Positions 51,684 through 60,241 of a DNA stretch of 64,000 bases are shown here, one piece after another. The notes beneath the pieces are model-generated. The model did no database searches and was not told the origin of the DNA. It saw only the letters and a program-made list of their open reading frames with translations. The position numbers and the translations under genes were made by a program. The stretch is from contig DATKFG010000029.1 in assembly GCA_035511515.1 (NCBI GenBank), forward strand, positions 3,348 through 67,347, written 5' to 3'. This DNA is from VBCK01 sp035511515. Its GTDB lineage: Bacteria > Pseudomonadota > Gammaproteobacteria > Burkholderiales > Burkholderiaceae_F. Every line of letters starts with the position of its first letter. Within the stretch, counting starts at the first letter, position 1.

Positions 51684-52274
51684 TCACCGCAGCCCGGCCA
51701 GGTACCAGCTGACGTCGGCGATGTCCTGCTCCGACAGCGGCTGCGCGGCTTCAGCCATCGAGCCATCGATGTCCGGACGTTGGCCCGACTTGAAGCCGCG
51801 CAACTGCTGGACCAGGTAGTCGTAATGCAACCCGGCAATACGCGGAATCTGGTTCTGACCGCCGAAGGTCGGCGTATGGCAGGAATCGCAGTGGCTTGTG
51901 GCCGCAACCGACCGCCCCGCTGCGGTTTTCGCGTCATCGGCCGGCTGCGCCGTTGCCAGCGGCGCCTGCGACGAGTAGTAGGCCGCGATGTCCTTCATGT
52001 CGGCGTCCGTGAGGTTGGCCGCGAACGGGCTCATTTGTTCGTTCACGCGGCGCTGTTCCCGAAACTGCAGCAGTTGGTAATAGATGTACAGCGGCGGCTG
52101 CCCCGCGAGCGACGGATAAACCGGGTTCGACGAGTTGCCGTCGGCTCCGTGGCATGCCGCGCACACCTGGGCTTTGGCCTGGCCGGACGACGCATCGGCG
52201 GCGGCGGCCGCGGAAACGATGGTCAGCGCCGCAAGCGACAGCGCGAACCGCGCGAAACCGACCGGAGGGACCAT
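51684..52274 (-). CDS. Diheme cytochrome c4-like protein
   Basis: 196 aa periplasmic electron carrier with two heme c sites: CAACH near residue 37 and CDSCH near residue 129, each with a downstream Met-type sixth-ligand region (NEQMSPFAANL; IDGSMAEAAQPL). A signal peptide (FARFALSLAALTIVSAAAAA) precedes. The repeated IAAYYSSQ and VSWYLAGL helices match cytochrome c4. ATG 52274 has AGGA seven bases upstream. It lies 51 bp downstream of the PQQ-type dehydrogenase gene, so it is the probable electron acceptor of that enzyme. Confidence 0.92.
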   Translation of the reverse strand: MVPPVGFARFALSLAALTIVSAAAAADASSGQAKAQVCAACHGADGNSSNPVYPSLAGQPPLYIYYQLLQFREQRRVNEQMSPFAANLTDADMKDIAAYYSSQAPLATAQPADDAKTAAGRSVAATSHCDSCHTPTFGGQNQIPRIAGLHYDYLVQQLRGFKSGQRPDIDGSMAEAAQPLSEQDIADVSWYLAGLR

Positions 52275-52325
52275 GCGAAGTTCCTGAGTCAAGACGCGCC
52301 GCCGGCGCTGCCGAGGATCGGCGAA

Positions 52326-53567
52326 CTACTTGCGGTACGCGATACGGTAGATGGCTCCGGCGAGGTCGTCGGACACCAGCAGCGCCCCGTCCGGCGCGAC
52401 CTGCACGTCAACGGGTCGTCCCCAGTGGCTTTCGCCCTGCAAAAACCCGGTCGCGAACGGCTCGTACTTCACGGGCTGGCTGTTGTCGTCCAGAACCACC
52501 CGGCTCACGTTGAAGCCGGTCTTTTTGGTGCGGTTCCATGAGCCGTGTTCCGCAATGAAAATGTTGTTCCGGTACTCGGCCGGGAACTGCTGGCCGGTGT
52601 AAAAGCGCATTCCCAGCGATGCCACGTGCGGACCGAGCTTCAACGTCGGCGGATCGAACTCCTTGCACGAGCGGCCCTTGCCGAATTCGTCGTCGAGCAG
52701 ATCGCCCTGGTGGCAGAACGGAAAGCCGAAGTTCATTCCCTTGCGCGTCACGCGGTGCAAGGTATCGTTCGGCAGGTCGTCGCCCACCCAGTCGCGGCCG
52801 TTGTTGGTGAACCACAGCTCCTTGGTCAACGGATGGAAATCCATGCCGACGCTGTTGCGCACCCCGGTGACAACCGTTTCGAGCACCCCCCGATCCGGAT
52901 CGACCCGCGCGATCTGGGCATGCGTGACCGGCGGGATCAGGATGTTGCCCGGCGATCCGATCTGGAAGTACAGCCAGCCGTCCGGGCCCAGCGTCATGAA
53001 CTTCCATCCGTGTGGCTCGTCCTTGGGCAAGGCATCGAACACGACCACCGGCCGGGGCGGGCTGTCCAGGCTCGACTCGATGTTGTCGTAGCGCAGGATG
53101 CGCGACACCTCGGCCACATACAGCGAGCCGTTCCTGAACGCCACGCCGTTGGGGCGGTACAAGCCCTTCAGGATGGGCTTGACTTCGCGCTGCCCGTTCC
53201 GGTCGACGATCGCATAGACGGTGCCGACGAAGCGCGTGCCCACGAATACCGTACCGTTTTTGCCGACGGTCATCGAGCGTGCGTTGGGTATGCCGCTCGC
53301 CCAGACGGAAATCACGAACCCCTCCGGCACCTGGATCTTTCCGATCGGGATTTCCTCGAGCGGAAGAGCCGTCAGCGGCGGCGGATGCGGAGACAGGTTC
53401 AGCGCCTCCTGCTCGGGCTTGCGGCCTTGAGACCAGGTCGGTGGAGACGCCGGCGTCGGATTGGCGGCGGCCGGCGCCGTCGAAGGCTGCTGGCCGATCG
53501 CATTCGAAAGGGCGAACAGAGCGCCCGTCGATGCAATCAGAACGGCACGGTGTCGCAACGCGCGCAT
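52326..53567 (-). CDS. PQQ-dependent sugar/sorbosone dehydrogenase-like protein
   Basis: 413 aa exported beta-propeller of the soluble glucose/L-sorbosone dehydrogenase type. A signal peptide (AVLIASTGALFALSNAIG) leads to blades including IQVPEGFVISVWASGI, RPNGVAFRNGSLYVAE, EPHGWKFMTLGPDGWLYFQI, GVRNSVGMDFHP and HGSWNRTKKTGF. The substrate is unknown; PQQ binding is inferred from the fold. The gene precedes a diheme cytochrome c, forming a plausible dehydrogenase-electron-carrier pair. ATG 53567 yields the signal peptide; longer starts run towards the chrB promoter. It is divergent from chrB (171 bp). Confidence 0.85.
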   Translation of the reverse strand: MRALRHRAVLIASTGALFALSNAIGQQPSTAPAAANPTPASPPTWSQGRKPEQEALNLSPHPPPLTALPLEEIPIGKIQVPEGFVISVWASGIPNARSMTVGKNGTVFVGTRFVGTVYAIVDRNGQREVKPILKGLYRPNGVAFRNGSLYVAEVSRILRYDNIESSLDSPPRPVVVFDALPKDEPHGWKFMTLGPDGWLYFQIGSPGNILIPPVTHAQIARVDPDRGVLETVVTGVRNSVGMDFHPLTKELWFTNNGRDWVGDDLPNDTLHRVTRKGMNFGFPFCHQGDLLDDEFGKGRSCKEFDPPTLKLGPHVASLGMRFYTGQQFPAEYRNNIFIAEHGSWNRTKKTGFNVSRVVLDDNSQPVKYEPFATGFLQGESHWGRPVDVQVAPDGALLVSDDLAGAIYRIAYRK

Positions 53568-53694
53568 AAGCTGCCTTCGACTCCAATCATAAGACGTCGT
53601 TCCCCGTTTGCGTAACGCACGCAACAGCTCCCAGGCTTGAAGTCTCAACCTCGATGCCATCAGGGTGGCGCCCTCATTGCCCGAACCCGGCATA

Positions 53695-53710
53695 TGTAGT
53701 AGTCTCTACA
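53695..53710. promoter_or_regulatory. Operator-like inverted repeat upstream of chrB
   Basis: TGTAG-N6-CTACA, with a further CTACA half-site at 53723-53727, 29-44 bp before the chrB start. ChrB proteins are chromate-responsive regulators of their own operons, so this is a likely autoregulatory site; the exact ChrB recognition sequence was not checked. Confidence 0.45.
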
Positions 53711-53738
53711 CAGACGTGATATCTACAACATAAACGAT

Positions 53739-54701
53739 TTGAAGACCTGGCACCTGCTGATACTGACGCTGCCGACGGAAAACGCCACCGCACGGATGCG
53801 GTTCTGGCGCGCCCTGAAGGCGATGGGTTGCGCCGTCCTGCGCGACGGCGTCTATCTGCTGCCGCGTAGCGAAACCAGCGGCTTCGCGCTGCAGGAGGTG
53901 GCCGAGGGCATCATCGAGGCAGGCGGCACCGCGAACCTGGTCGAGGTGACCAGTCGCGATCGCGCGCAGGATGAGTTGTTCCGCGCGCTGTTCGACCGCA
54001 CCGAGGACTACGCGGCGCTGGCGAAGTCGCTCAGTGCGGCTCGCAAATCGCTCTCGCGGCTGTCGGCACCGGAGATCAATCGGGCGCTGCGCCGGTTGCG
54101 GCGCGAATACGAGGCGCTGCGCGCGATCGATTTTTTCCCGGCTGAAGCGGCCACGCGCGCCGAGGCCGGTTGGAACGACTTTGTCGGCGTGGTCGACACC
54201 GTTCTTTCTCCCGACGAACCGCACGCTGCAGACGCCTCGATCCGGCGCCTGGACCGCAAGGACTATCAGGGTCGCATCTGGGCCACACGGCGCCATTTGT
54301 GGGTCGATCGCGTCGCCAGCGCCTGGCTGATCCGGCGCTTCATCGACTCCAAGGCCCGCTTCGTGTGGCTCGACAAGCCGACGTCCTGTCCCAGGAAGGC
54401 CCTGGGGTTCGACTTCGACGGCGCCGCCTTCACGCACGTCGGCGACAAGGTGACCTTCGAGGTGCTGGTCGAGAGCTTCGGGCTCGACCGGGACCCGGCG
54501 CTCGGGCGCCTGGGCGAGCTGGTGCACGCGCTCGATGTCGGTGGCCCGGTGGTGCCCGAGAGCAGCGGCTTCGAGGCGCTGATGACCGGCGCGCGGCAGC
54601 GCGCGGCCGATGATGATGCGCTGCTGCAGCAGATGACGCCGATGCTCGACTCGCTGCACGCGTTTTATTCGGAGCCGGTGGCAAAGGACAAACGTCGGTG
54701 A
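53739..54701 (+). CDS. chrB: ChrB, chromate-responsive regulatory protein
   Basis: 320 aa. The N-terminal half matches ChrB (LLILTLPTENATARMRFWRA, then GVYLLPRSE). The C-terminal ChrB_C domain shows LWVDRVASAWLIRRFIDSKA, FDFDGAAFTHVGD and FGLDRDPALGRLGELVHALD. It acts in the cytoplasm as the chromate-responsive regulator of the chr genes. TTG start at 53739 aligns with family N-termini (MK-W-LLIL). Its stop overlaps the GTG of chrA. Confidence 0.93.
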   Translation: MKTWHLLILTLPTENATARMRFWRALKAMGCAVLRDGVYLLPRSETSGFALQEVAEGIIEAGGTANLVEVTSRDRAQDELFRALFDRTEDYAALAKSLSAARKSLSRLSAPEINRALRRLRREYEALRAIDFFPAEAATRAEAGWNDFVGVVDTVLSPDEPHAADASIRRLDRKDYQGRIWATRRHLWVDRVASAWLIRRFIDSKARFVWLDKPTSCPRKALGFDFDGAAFTHVGDKVTFEVLVESFGLDRDPALGRLGELVHALDVGGPVVPESSGFEALMTGARQRAADDDALLQQMTPMLDSLHAFYSEPVAKDKRR

Positions 54702-55864
54702 ACGAGGCGCAATCCCCGCAGCCGCGGTACGCGTTGTGGGAGCTGGCGCTTTACGCGCTCAAGCTCGGCAGCGTCGGCTTCGGCGGTCCCGTGGCGCTGG
54801 TGGGGTACATGTATCGCGACCTGGTCGAGCGGCGTCGTTGGATATCGGAGGCCGACTACAAGGAAGGCCTGACGCTGGCGCAGCTGATGCCGGGCCCGCT
54901 GGCAGCGCAGCTGGCCATGTATCTGGGCTACGTCCACTACCGCGTGCGCGGTGCGACCATCGTCGGGGTCGCGTTCGTTCTGCCTTCGTTCTGGATGGTC
55001 GTCGCACTCGGCTGGCTCTACGTGCGCTACGGGGGGCTCGCCTGGATGCAGGCCGTCTTCTACGGGGTCGGTGCGGCGGTGATCGGCATCATCGCCATCA
55101 GCGCCTACAAACTGACCCGCAAGAACATCGGCCGCGATCCGCTCCTGTGGGGGATTTATCTCGTCGGCGCGGCGATCACTGCGTTGACCGCATCGGAAAG
55201 CGTCTGGGTGTTCGTGCTGGGTGGGCTGCTGGTGTGGCTGCTGCGCGCACCGCCCGGATGGCTCAAGGGGACCGGAACCGCCGCATCGCTGGGGGCACTC
55301 GCGTTTCCGTCGAGCCACATGGACTGGACGCTGCTGAGTCAGATCCTCGGCTTCTTCGCCAAGGCGGGCGCGTTCGTCTTCGGCAGCGGACTGGCCATCG
55401 TGCCCTTCCTGTACGGCGGTGTCGTCACCGAGCACCACTGGCTCGACGAACGCCAGTTCGTGGACGCGGTGGCGGTGGCGATGATCACGCCGGGCCCGGT
55501 CGTGATCACGGTCGGGTTCATCGGCTATCTGATCGCCGGCCTGCCGGGTTCCATTGCGGCAGCCGGCGGCACCTTCCTGCCGTGCTACCTGTTCACGATC
55601 ATCCCGGCGCCGTACTTCAAGAAGCACGGCAAGCGTCCGGGCATTGTCGCCTTCGTCGACGGCGCCACGGCGGCGGCGGTCGGCACCATCGCGGGGTCTG
55701 TCGTTGTCCTGGGTCGGCGCTCCTTGATCGACCTGCCGACGCTGCTGACCGCGCTCGCCTCCATCGGCATCCTGCTCAGGTTCAGGAAGTTGCCCGAGCC
55801 GGTGGTCGTCGCATCCGCTGCGGCACTGGGCTTGCTGCTGTTTCCGGTCGTACGCCACCCCTAG
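54698..55864 (+). CDS. chrA: ChrA chromate efflux transporter
   Basis: 388 aa CHR-family transporter expelling chromate from the cytoplasm. Two homologous halves: FGGPVALVGYMYRDLVERRR with LAQLMPGPLAAQLAMYLGY, and GSGLAIVPFLYGGVVTEHHW with VAMITPGPVVITVGFIGYL. About 10 TM spans. GTG start overlaps chrB (GTGA). Followed 22 bp later by a ChrB C-terminal-domain protein gene. Genes between the TGTAG operator and 58175 form one likely transcription unit. Confidence 0.94.
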   Translation: MNEAQSPQPRYALWELALYALKLGSVGFGGPVALVGYMYRDLVERRRWISEADYKEGLTLAQLMPGPLAAQLAMYLGYVHYRVRGATIVGVAFVLPSFWMVVALGWLYVRYGGLAWMQAVFYGVGAAVIGIIAISAYKLTRKNIGRDPLLWGIYLVGAAITALTASESVWVFVLGGLLVWLLRAPPGWLKGTGTAASLGALAFPSSHMDWTLLSQILGFFAKAGAFVFGSGLAIVPFLYGGVVTEHHWLDERQFVDAVAVAMITPGPVVITVGFIGYLIAGLPGSIAAAGGTFLPCYLFTIIPAPYFKKHGKRPGIVAFVDGATAAAVGTIAGSVVVLGRRSLIDLPTLLTALASIGILLRFRKLPEPVVVASAAALGLLLFPVVRHP

Positions 55865-55886
55865 CATCGCACTGCAGGAGGACATC

Positions 55887-56342
55887 ATGAAATGGGTGAC
55901 CCGCGAACGTCCGAAGATCGACCGCATCGCCTGCCCCTGGCTGATTACGCGATTCATCGACCGGCAACCGGAATTTCTCTACGTTCCCGCGTCCGACGTG
56001 TTCGAGGTCGCGCAACGCTCCGGGGCCATACCGTACGACATACCCGGCGCCGAGCTGTCGCATGTCGGCGAACTGTGCAGCTTCGATGCGTTCCTCGGCA
56101 AGTACGCACTGAGTGATCCGGCCCTGCAGGCGCTCGCGCTGATCGTCCGCGGCGCTGACACGTCACGGCCCGGGCTCACGCCGCAGTCCGCCGGCCTGTA
56201 CGCGATTTCGCTCGGCCTGTCGCACAACTTCGCCGACGACCACGAGATGCTGCGGCATGGACTGATCCTGTACGACGCGCTTTATGCCTGGTGCAAGTCC
56301 TGTCAGGGTGAAGCGCATCGCTGGCCGCCGATACCCGGCTGA
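55887..56342 (+). CDS. Stand-alone ChrB C-terminal-domain (chromate resistance) protein
   Basis: 151 aa, corresponding only to the C-terminal domain of ChrB: RPKIDRIACPWLITRFIDRQ, ELSHVGELCSFDAFLGKY, then SDPALQALALIVRGAD. Compare DRVASAWLIRRFID and FTHVGD in the neighbouring full-length ChrB. The conserved Cys of ACPWLI and the His of SHVGE could bind a metal or oxyanion. It is an accessory chromate-resistance protein lacking the ChrB N-terminal domain. Strong ribosome binding site (CAGGAGGAC) before the ATG. Confidence 0.87.
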   Translation: MKWVTRERPKIDRIACPWLITRFIDRQPEFLYVPASDVFEVAQRSGAIPYDIPGAELSHVGELCSFDAFLGKYALSDPALQALALIVRGADTSRPGLTPQSAGLYAISLGLSHNFADDHEMLRHGLILYDALYAWCKSCQGEAHRWPPIPG

Positions 56343-56424
56343 TGCACGCGGCGCGGTCGCTGGTCGCACGGTTGCTCTTTGCGCTCGTCAATCGTCCCTT
56401 AACCCCGCATCGGGAGAACGCCTC

Positions 56425-57174
56425 ATGAATGATCCATCCCGTCGTCACTTTCTCCAAACCGCGTCTCTCGCGACGGCCGGCATCGCGCTCGTCGACGCCG
56501 CGCGGGCCGCCGACAAGGCGGATGCAGCCCCCGCCATGCCGCCGGCGGTTCCGGCGTTTGCTCCGGTGCATCAACCGAAGCCGCTGGCGTTCGACCCGGC
56601 CAAGCTGGACGGCCTGTCCGAAAAGCTGATCCGATCGCACTGGGAGAACAACTACGGCGGCTCGGTCAAGACGCTGAACGCGGTCAAGCTCAGGCTCGCC
56701 CAGGCGCTGGCCGACAAGGACACCCCGCCATTCCTGTACGACGACCTGAAGCGCGAACACCTGATGCGCACCGGTTCGGTCGTTTTCCACGAGCTGTACT
56801 TCGAGAACCTCGGCGGAAGCGGAAAGGCGGATGCGGAACTGCGCACGCAGATCGGCGCCGCATTCGGCGATTTCGACGCCTGGGAAACCGAGTTTCGCAG
56901 AGTCGGCGCAGGCCTTGCGGGCGGTTCGGGCTGGGTCGTGCTGGGATACAACCTGCATTCCGGGCAGATCGAGAACTACTGGCTGGCAGACCACCTGCAC
57001 AGCCCTGCCGCCACGCTGCCACTGCTGGTCATGGACATGTACGAGCACGCCTACCAGATGGACTACGGCGCGGGTGCGGCCAGGTACATCGATGCTTTTT
57101 TCCGGAACATCCGCTGGGAATCCGTCGCAGAGCGGCTCGCTTACGCCCGACGCGCGGTCTCGCACAAGCCGTGA
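56425..57174 (+). CDS. Tat-exported Fe/Mn superoxide dismutase (ChrC-like)
   Basis: 249 aa. A Tat signal (DPSRRHFLQTASLATAG) and an Ala/Pro-rich linker precede the SOD fold. Metal ligands are readable: His in IRSHWENNYGG, His in VVFHELYFENLGG, and Asp/His in LVMDMYEHAYQMDYG. The usual Trp of DVWEHAY is Tyr here. GSGWVVLGYN is the outer-sphere region. In known chr operons ChrC is an Fe-SOD that removes superoxide made during chromate reduction, and this position fits. Periplasmic location follows from the Tat signal. Confidence 0.9.
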   Translation: MNDPSRRHFLQTASLATAGIALVDAARAADKADAAPAMPPAVPAFAPVHQPKPLAFDPAKLDGLSEKLIRSHWENNYGGSVKTLNAVKLRLAQALADKDTPPFLYDDLKREHLMRTGSVVFHELYFENLGGSGKADAELRTQIGAAFGDFDAWETEFRRVGAGLAGGSGWVVLGYNLHSGQIENYWLADHLHSPAATLPLLVMDMYEHAYQMDYGAGAARYIDAFFRNIRWESVAERLAYARRAVSHKP

Positions 57175-58175
57175 AGGTCCGCCACGCCCGGGGCGCCATG
57201 GTGGCCTGTGCGATATGGCTGGCGCTGATCGATGCGACCCGGGCCGGATCGCCCGAGCTGCCGCTGGAGCTGGTCGCCGACGTGCCGCTCCCCGGCGACA
57301 CCTCGCGCTTCGACTACGAGAGTCTCGACACCGGCCGGCACCTGCTGTTCATCGCGCATCTGGGCCAGAGCGAGGTGCTGGTCTTCGATACCCGCACGCG
57401 GCAGGTGCTCAAGAGAATCGGCGGCCTGCGCCATGTGCACGGCGTGCTGGCGGTTGCCGAGTTGGGCCGGGTGTATGCGAGCGCAACCGGCACCGACGAG
57501 GTCGTCGCGATCGACGAGGAGCGCTTGACGGAAGTGGCGCGGGTCGCGGGCGGCAACTACCCGGACGGAATGGCGTATGCCCCGCAGGCCGGCAAACTGT
57601 ACGTCTCCGACGAGACCGGGGCCACCGAGACCGTGATCGACGTGCGATCCAACCGGCGCGTCGCCACGATTGAGCTGGGCGGGCAGGTGGGCAACACCCA
57701 ATACGATCCGGTTTCCCGGCACATCCTCGTGAACGTGCAGTCGCGCCGGCAACTGGTCGAGATCGATCCGGCGACCGACCAGATCATCGCCAGGCTCGAC
57801 CTGCCGGGCGCGAAGGGAAATCATGGGTTGCTGATCGAACCGGACCTGCGCCTGGCCTTCATCGGCTGCGAGGACAACAGCAAGCTGCTGGTGGTCGACC
57901 TGGGGTTGCGCCGCATCAGCCGCTCGTACGACGTCGGGTCAGAGCCCGATGTTCTGTCCTACGACGCGTCGCTGGGCCTGATCTACGTCGCCTCGGAGTC
58001 CGGGACACTGTCGATGTTCAAGGTCACGGCGCAGCGCATCGAAAAGCTGGCCGAGGGCCGTCTCGCGCCGGACGCCCACGTGGTCGCGGTCGATCCCGAG
58101 ACGCACCTGGCCTATTTTCCGATCAGGAACCTGGGCGGGCACCCGGTGCTGCGAATCATGCGTCCGGTACCGTAA
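57171..58175 (+). CDS. YncE-like exported beta-propeller protein
   Basis: 334 aa. Signal peptide (AMVACAIWLALIDATRAG) then seven YVTN-type blades: GRHLLFIAHLGQSEVLVFD, GRVYASATGTDEVVAIDEE, GKLYVSDETGATETVIDV, RHILVNVQSRRQLVEIDP, RLAFIGCEDNSKLLVVDL, LIYVASESGTLSMFKV. No catalytic motif. GTG start overlaps the SOD stop by 4 bp, so translation is linked to chromate-resistance genes; binding of a ligand or protein partner in the periplasm is inferred. Confidence 0.84.
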   Translation: MKVRHARGAMVACAIWLALIDATRAGSPELPLELVADVPLPGDTSRFDYESLDTGRHLLFIAHLGQSEVLVFDTRTRQVLKRIGGLRHVHGVLAVAELGRVYASATGTDEVVAIDEERLTEVARVAGGNYPDGMAYAPQAGKLYVSDETGATETVIDVRSNRRVATIELGGQVGNTQYDPVSRHILVNVQSRRQLVEIDPATDQIIARLDLPGAKGNHGLLIEPDLRLAFIGCEDNSKLLVVDLGLRRISRSYDVGSEPDVLSYDASLGLIYVASESGTLSMFKVTAQRIEKLAEGRLAPDAHVVAVDPETHLAYFPIRNLGGHPVLRIMRPVP

Positions 58176-58219
58176 GGTCGGCCCAGGGTCGTCAGCCATC
58201 GACGCCGGCCGGATAGACT

Positions 58220-59452
58220 GTGACCGTGCGACGAACGATGGAAGCAACCGAAGATGATCGTGCAGGAGGTGCGATCAGGCGCGCCGCGGAAGTTCTGCTC
58301 GCCTCACTGCAGCTGGGATTGAGTTCGTTCGGCGGCCCGATCGCGCACCTGGGCTATTTTGAGCGCGCGTACGTCCAGCAACGCAAATGGTTGAGCGGGG
58401 ACGAGTACGCCAGCGTGGTGGCGCTGTGCCAGATCCTGCCCGGACCGACCAGCAGTCAGGTCGGTTTTCTAATCGGGCTGCACCGTGCCGGCTGGCTCGG
58501 CGCTTTGGCGGCGTGGCTCGGTTTCACGCTGCCCTCGGCGCTGTTGATGGTTGCCTGCGCGGCCGTTGCGGCGGGAGCCCAGGGGCCGTTGGCCCAGTCG
58601 ATCGTGCACGGTCTGAAACTGGTGGCCGTGGCCGTCGTCGCGCAAGCGGTGTGGAGCATGGCGCGCAGGCTGTGTCCGGACCGGGCCACGACCGCCATCG
58701 CGCTCGCCGCCGCCTCGATGCTGCTGGTGATCGGCGGGGCCTCGATGCAGCTGGCGGCGCTCGGGGTGGGCGCGGCAGCCGGCGCCGTGTTGTGCCGAAA
58801 CGGCCGCTTCGAGGGCGGGCGGCTGTCGATATCGATCCGGCCCGCCGTCGCGTGGACCGCGTTCGGCCTGTACGCGCTGCTTCTGGTCGGCATGCCGCTG
58901 TTGGCCCGGCTCTTCCCGCACAGCCTGATCGCGCTGGGGGCAGTCTTCTACCGGGCCGGCGCGCTGGTGTTCGGCGGCGGTCATGTGGTGCTGCCGCTGC
59001 TGCACGACGCGATGGTGCCCGGCGGCTGGATTTCGGATGACCGGTTTCTGACCGGATATGGACTGGTGCAGGCGATGCCGGGCCCGCTGTTCACGCTGGC
59101 CGCGTATCTGGGCGCCGCCAGCAGCGGACCACAGGAGCCTGCGGTCGGCGCTGCCGTGGCGATGGCCTTCATTTTCCTGCCGGGCCTGTTGATCGCGCTC
59201 GCCGGTGTGGCGCTGTGGAGCCGCCTCGCACGCCACGAAATCGTGCGTGGGGGCCTGACCGGCGTCAACGCGGCAGTGGTCGGATTGCTGGGCGCGGCGC
59301 TCTACAATCCCGTGGGGGTAACCGCCGTGCGGGGCGGAATCGACGTCGCGATCGCGATCGTCGGCCTTGCGCTGCTGGAACGATGGAAGGCGCCGCCGGT
59401 GATGGTTGTGGCCACGTGCGTCGTGTTAAGCAGCGCTCGCGCGTTCGGCTGA
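58220..59452 (+). CDS. Second ChrA-family transporter
   Basis: 410 aa CHR-family protein from a different branch than the one at 54698: FGGPIAHLGYFERAYVQQRK with LCQILPGPTSSQVGFLIG, and FGGGHVVLPLLHDAMVPGGW with LVQAMPGPLFTLAAYLGA. Ten or so TM spans. It could give additional chromate or a related oxyanion efflux. GTG 58220 or ATG 58238 may start it; neither has a clear ribosome binding site. It sits 44 bp after the propeller gene. Confidence 0.88.
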   Translation: MTVRRTMEATEDDRAGGAIRRAAEVLLASLQLGLSSFGGPIAHLGYFERAYVQQRKWLSGDEYASVVALCQILPGPTSSQVGFLIGLHRAGWLGALAAWLGFTLPSALLMVACAAVAAGAQGPLAQSIVHGLKLVAVAVVAQAVWSMARRLCPDRATTAIALAAASMLLVIGGASMQLAALGVGAAAGAVLCRNGRFEGGRLSISIRPAVAWTAFGLYALLLVGMPLLARLFPHSLIALGAVFYRAGALVFGGGHVVLPLLHDAMVPGGWISDDRFLTGYGLVQAMPGPLFTLAAYLGAASSGPQEPAVGAAVAMAFIFLPGLLIALAGVALWSRLARHEIVRGGLTGVNAAVVGLLGAALYNPVGVTAVRGGIDVAIAIVGLALLERWKAPPVMVVATCVVLSSARAFG

Positions 59453-59507
59453 GGCGGACTGCACCCTTCCGTAATCGAAACTCGGGGTGTCCTCGGAGGG
59501 TGTAGCG

Positions 59508-60239
59508 ATGGTCTACGAGCTCTACTATTGGCCCGGCATCCAGGGGCGTGGCGAATTCGTGCGGCTGGCGCTCGAAGAGGGTGGCGCGCCCTACGTCGAT
59601 GTGGCCCTGGTGCCCGAGGAGGAAGGCGGCGGCGTGGCGGCCTTGCAGGGACTGCTCGGCGACGAGAGCCTCGCACACCCGCCATTTGCACCGCCGTTTC
59701 TGAGGGCCGGCCGCCAGTTGATCGGACAGACCGCGAACATCCTGCTGTTTCTGGGCGATCGGCTCGATCTGGCTCCGCGCGATGCCGCCGGCCGGCGCTG
59801 GGCGCATCAGCTGCAGTTGACGATCGCGGACTTCGTCGTGGAGATCCACGACACGCACCACCCGCTCGGCGGGGACCTGTACTACGAAGAGCAGAAGCCC
59901 GAGGCCAGGCACCGTTCGAAGCGGTTCCGGGAAGACCGCCTGCCGAAGTTCCTCGGCTATTTCGAGCGGGTCTTGAAGAGCAACGCGGCCGGGCGCGGCC
60001 GGCGGATGGTCGGCACGCGTGTCTCGCACGTGGATCTTTCGATGGCGCAGGTGGTGGCGGGCCTGCGCTACGCGTTTCCCTCGGCCAGCCGCAAGGCGCT
60101 GCGGGGATGCCCGGGGCTGCGGGCGTTGTACGACGACGTCTTCTCGCGCCCGCGCGTGCGCCGCTATGCGGCCTCGGGCCGACGACTGCCTTTCAACAAC
60201 GACGACATCTTCCGCAGGTACCCGGAACTGGACGGGTGA
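59508..60239 (+). CDS. Glutathione S-transferase-like protein
   Basis: 243 aa. The N-terminal thioredoxin-like half begins YELYYWPGIQGRGEFVRLAL, the GST G-site strand/helix (Tyr near residue 6 or 7 as likely thiol-activating residue), followed by LIGQTANILLFLGD. The helical C-terminal half has ADFVVEIHDTHHPLGG and SHVDLSMAQVVAGLRY, the expected hydrophobic core. Extended length suggests a sigma-like class. It may conjugate glutathione to electrophiles; glutathione has known roles in chromate stress but the link is inferred from position. GGAGG precedes ATG 59508. Confidence 0.82.
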   Translation: MVYELYYWPGIQGRGEFVRLALEEGGAPYVDVALVPEEEGGGVAALQGLLGDESLAHPPFAPPFLRAGRQLIGQTANILLFLGDRLDLAPRDAAGRRWAHQLQLTIADFVVEIHDTHHPLGGDLYYEEQKPEARHRSKRFREDRLPKFLGYFERVLKSNAAGRGRRMVGTRVSHVDLSMAQVVAGLRYAFPSASRKALRGCPGLRALYDDVFSRPRVRRYAASGRRLPFNNDDIFRRYPELDG

Positions 60240-60241
60240 AC

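Noticed and set aside
48635..51937. Minus-strand open frame of 1100 codons
   Set aside because: Antisense to the propeller gene and out of frame with the MFS exporter gene; low-complexity Arg/Ala content and no recognisable fold.
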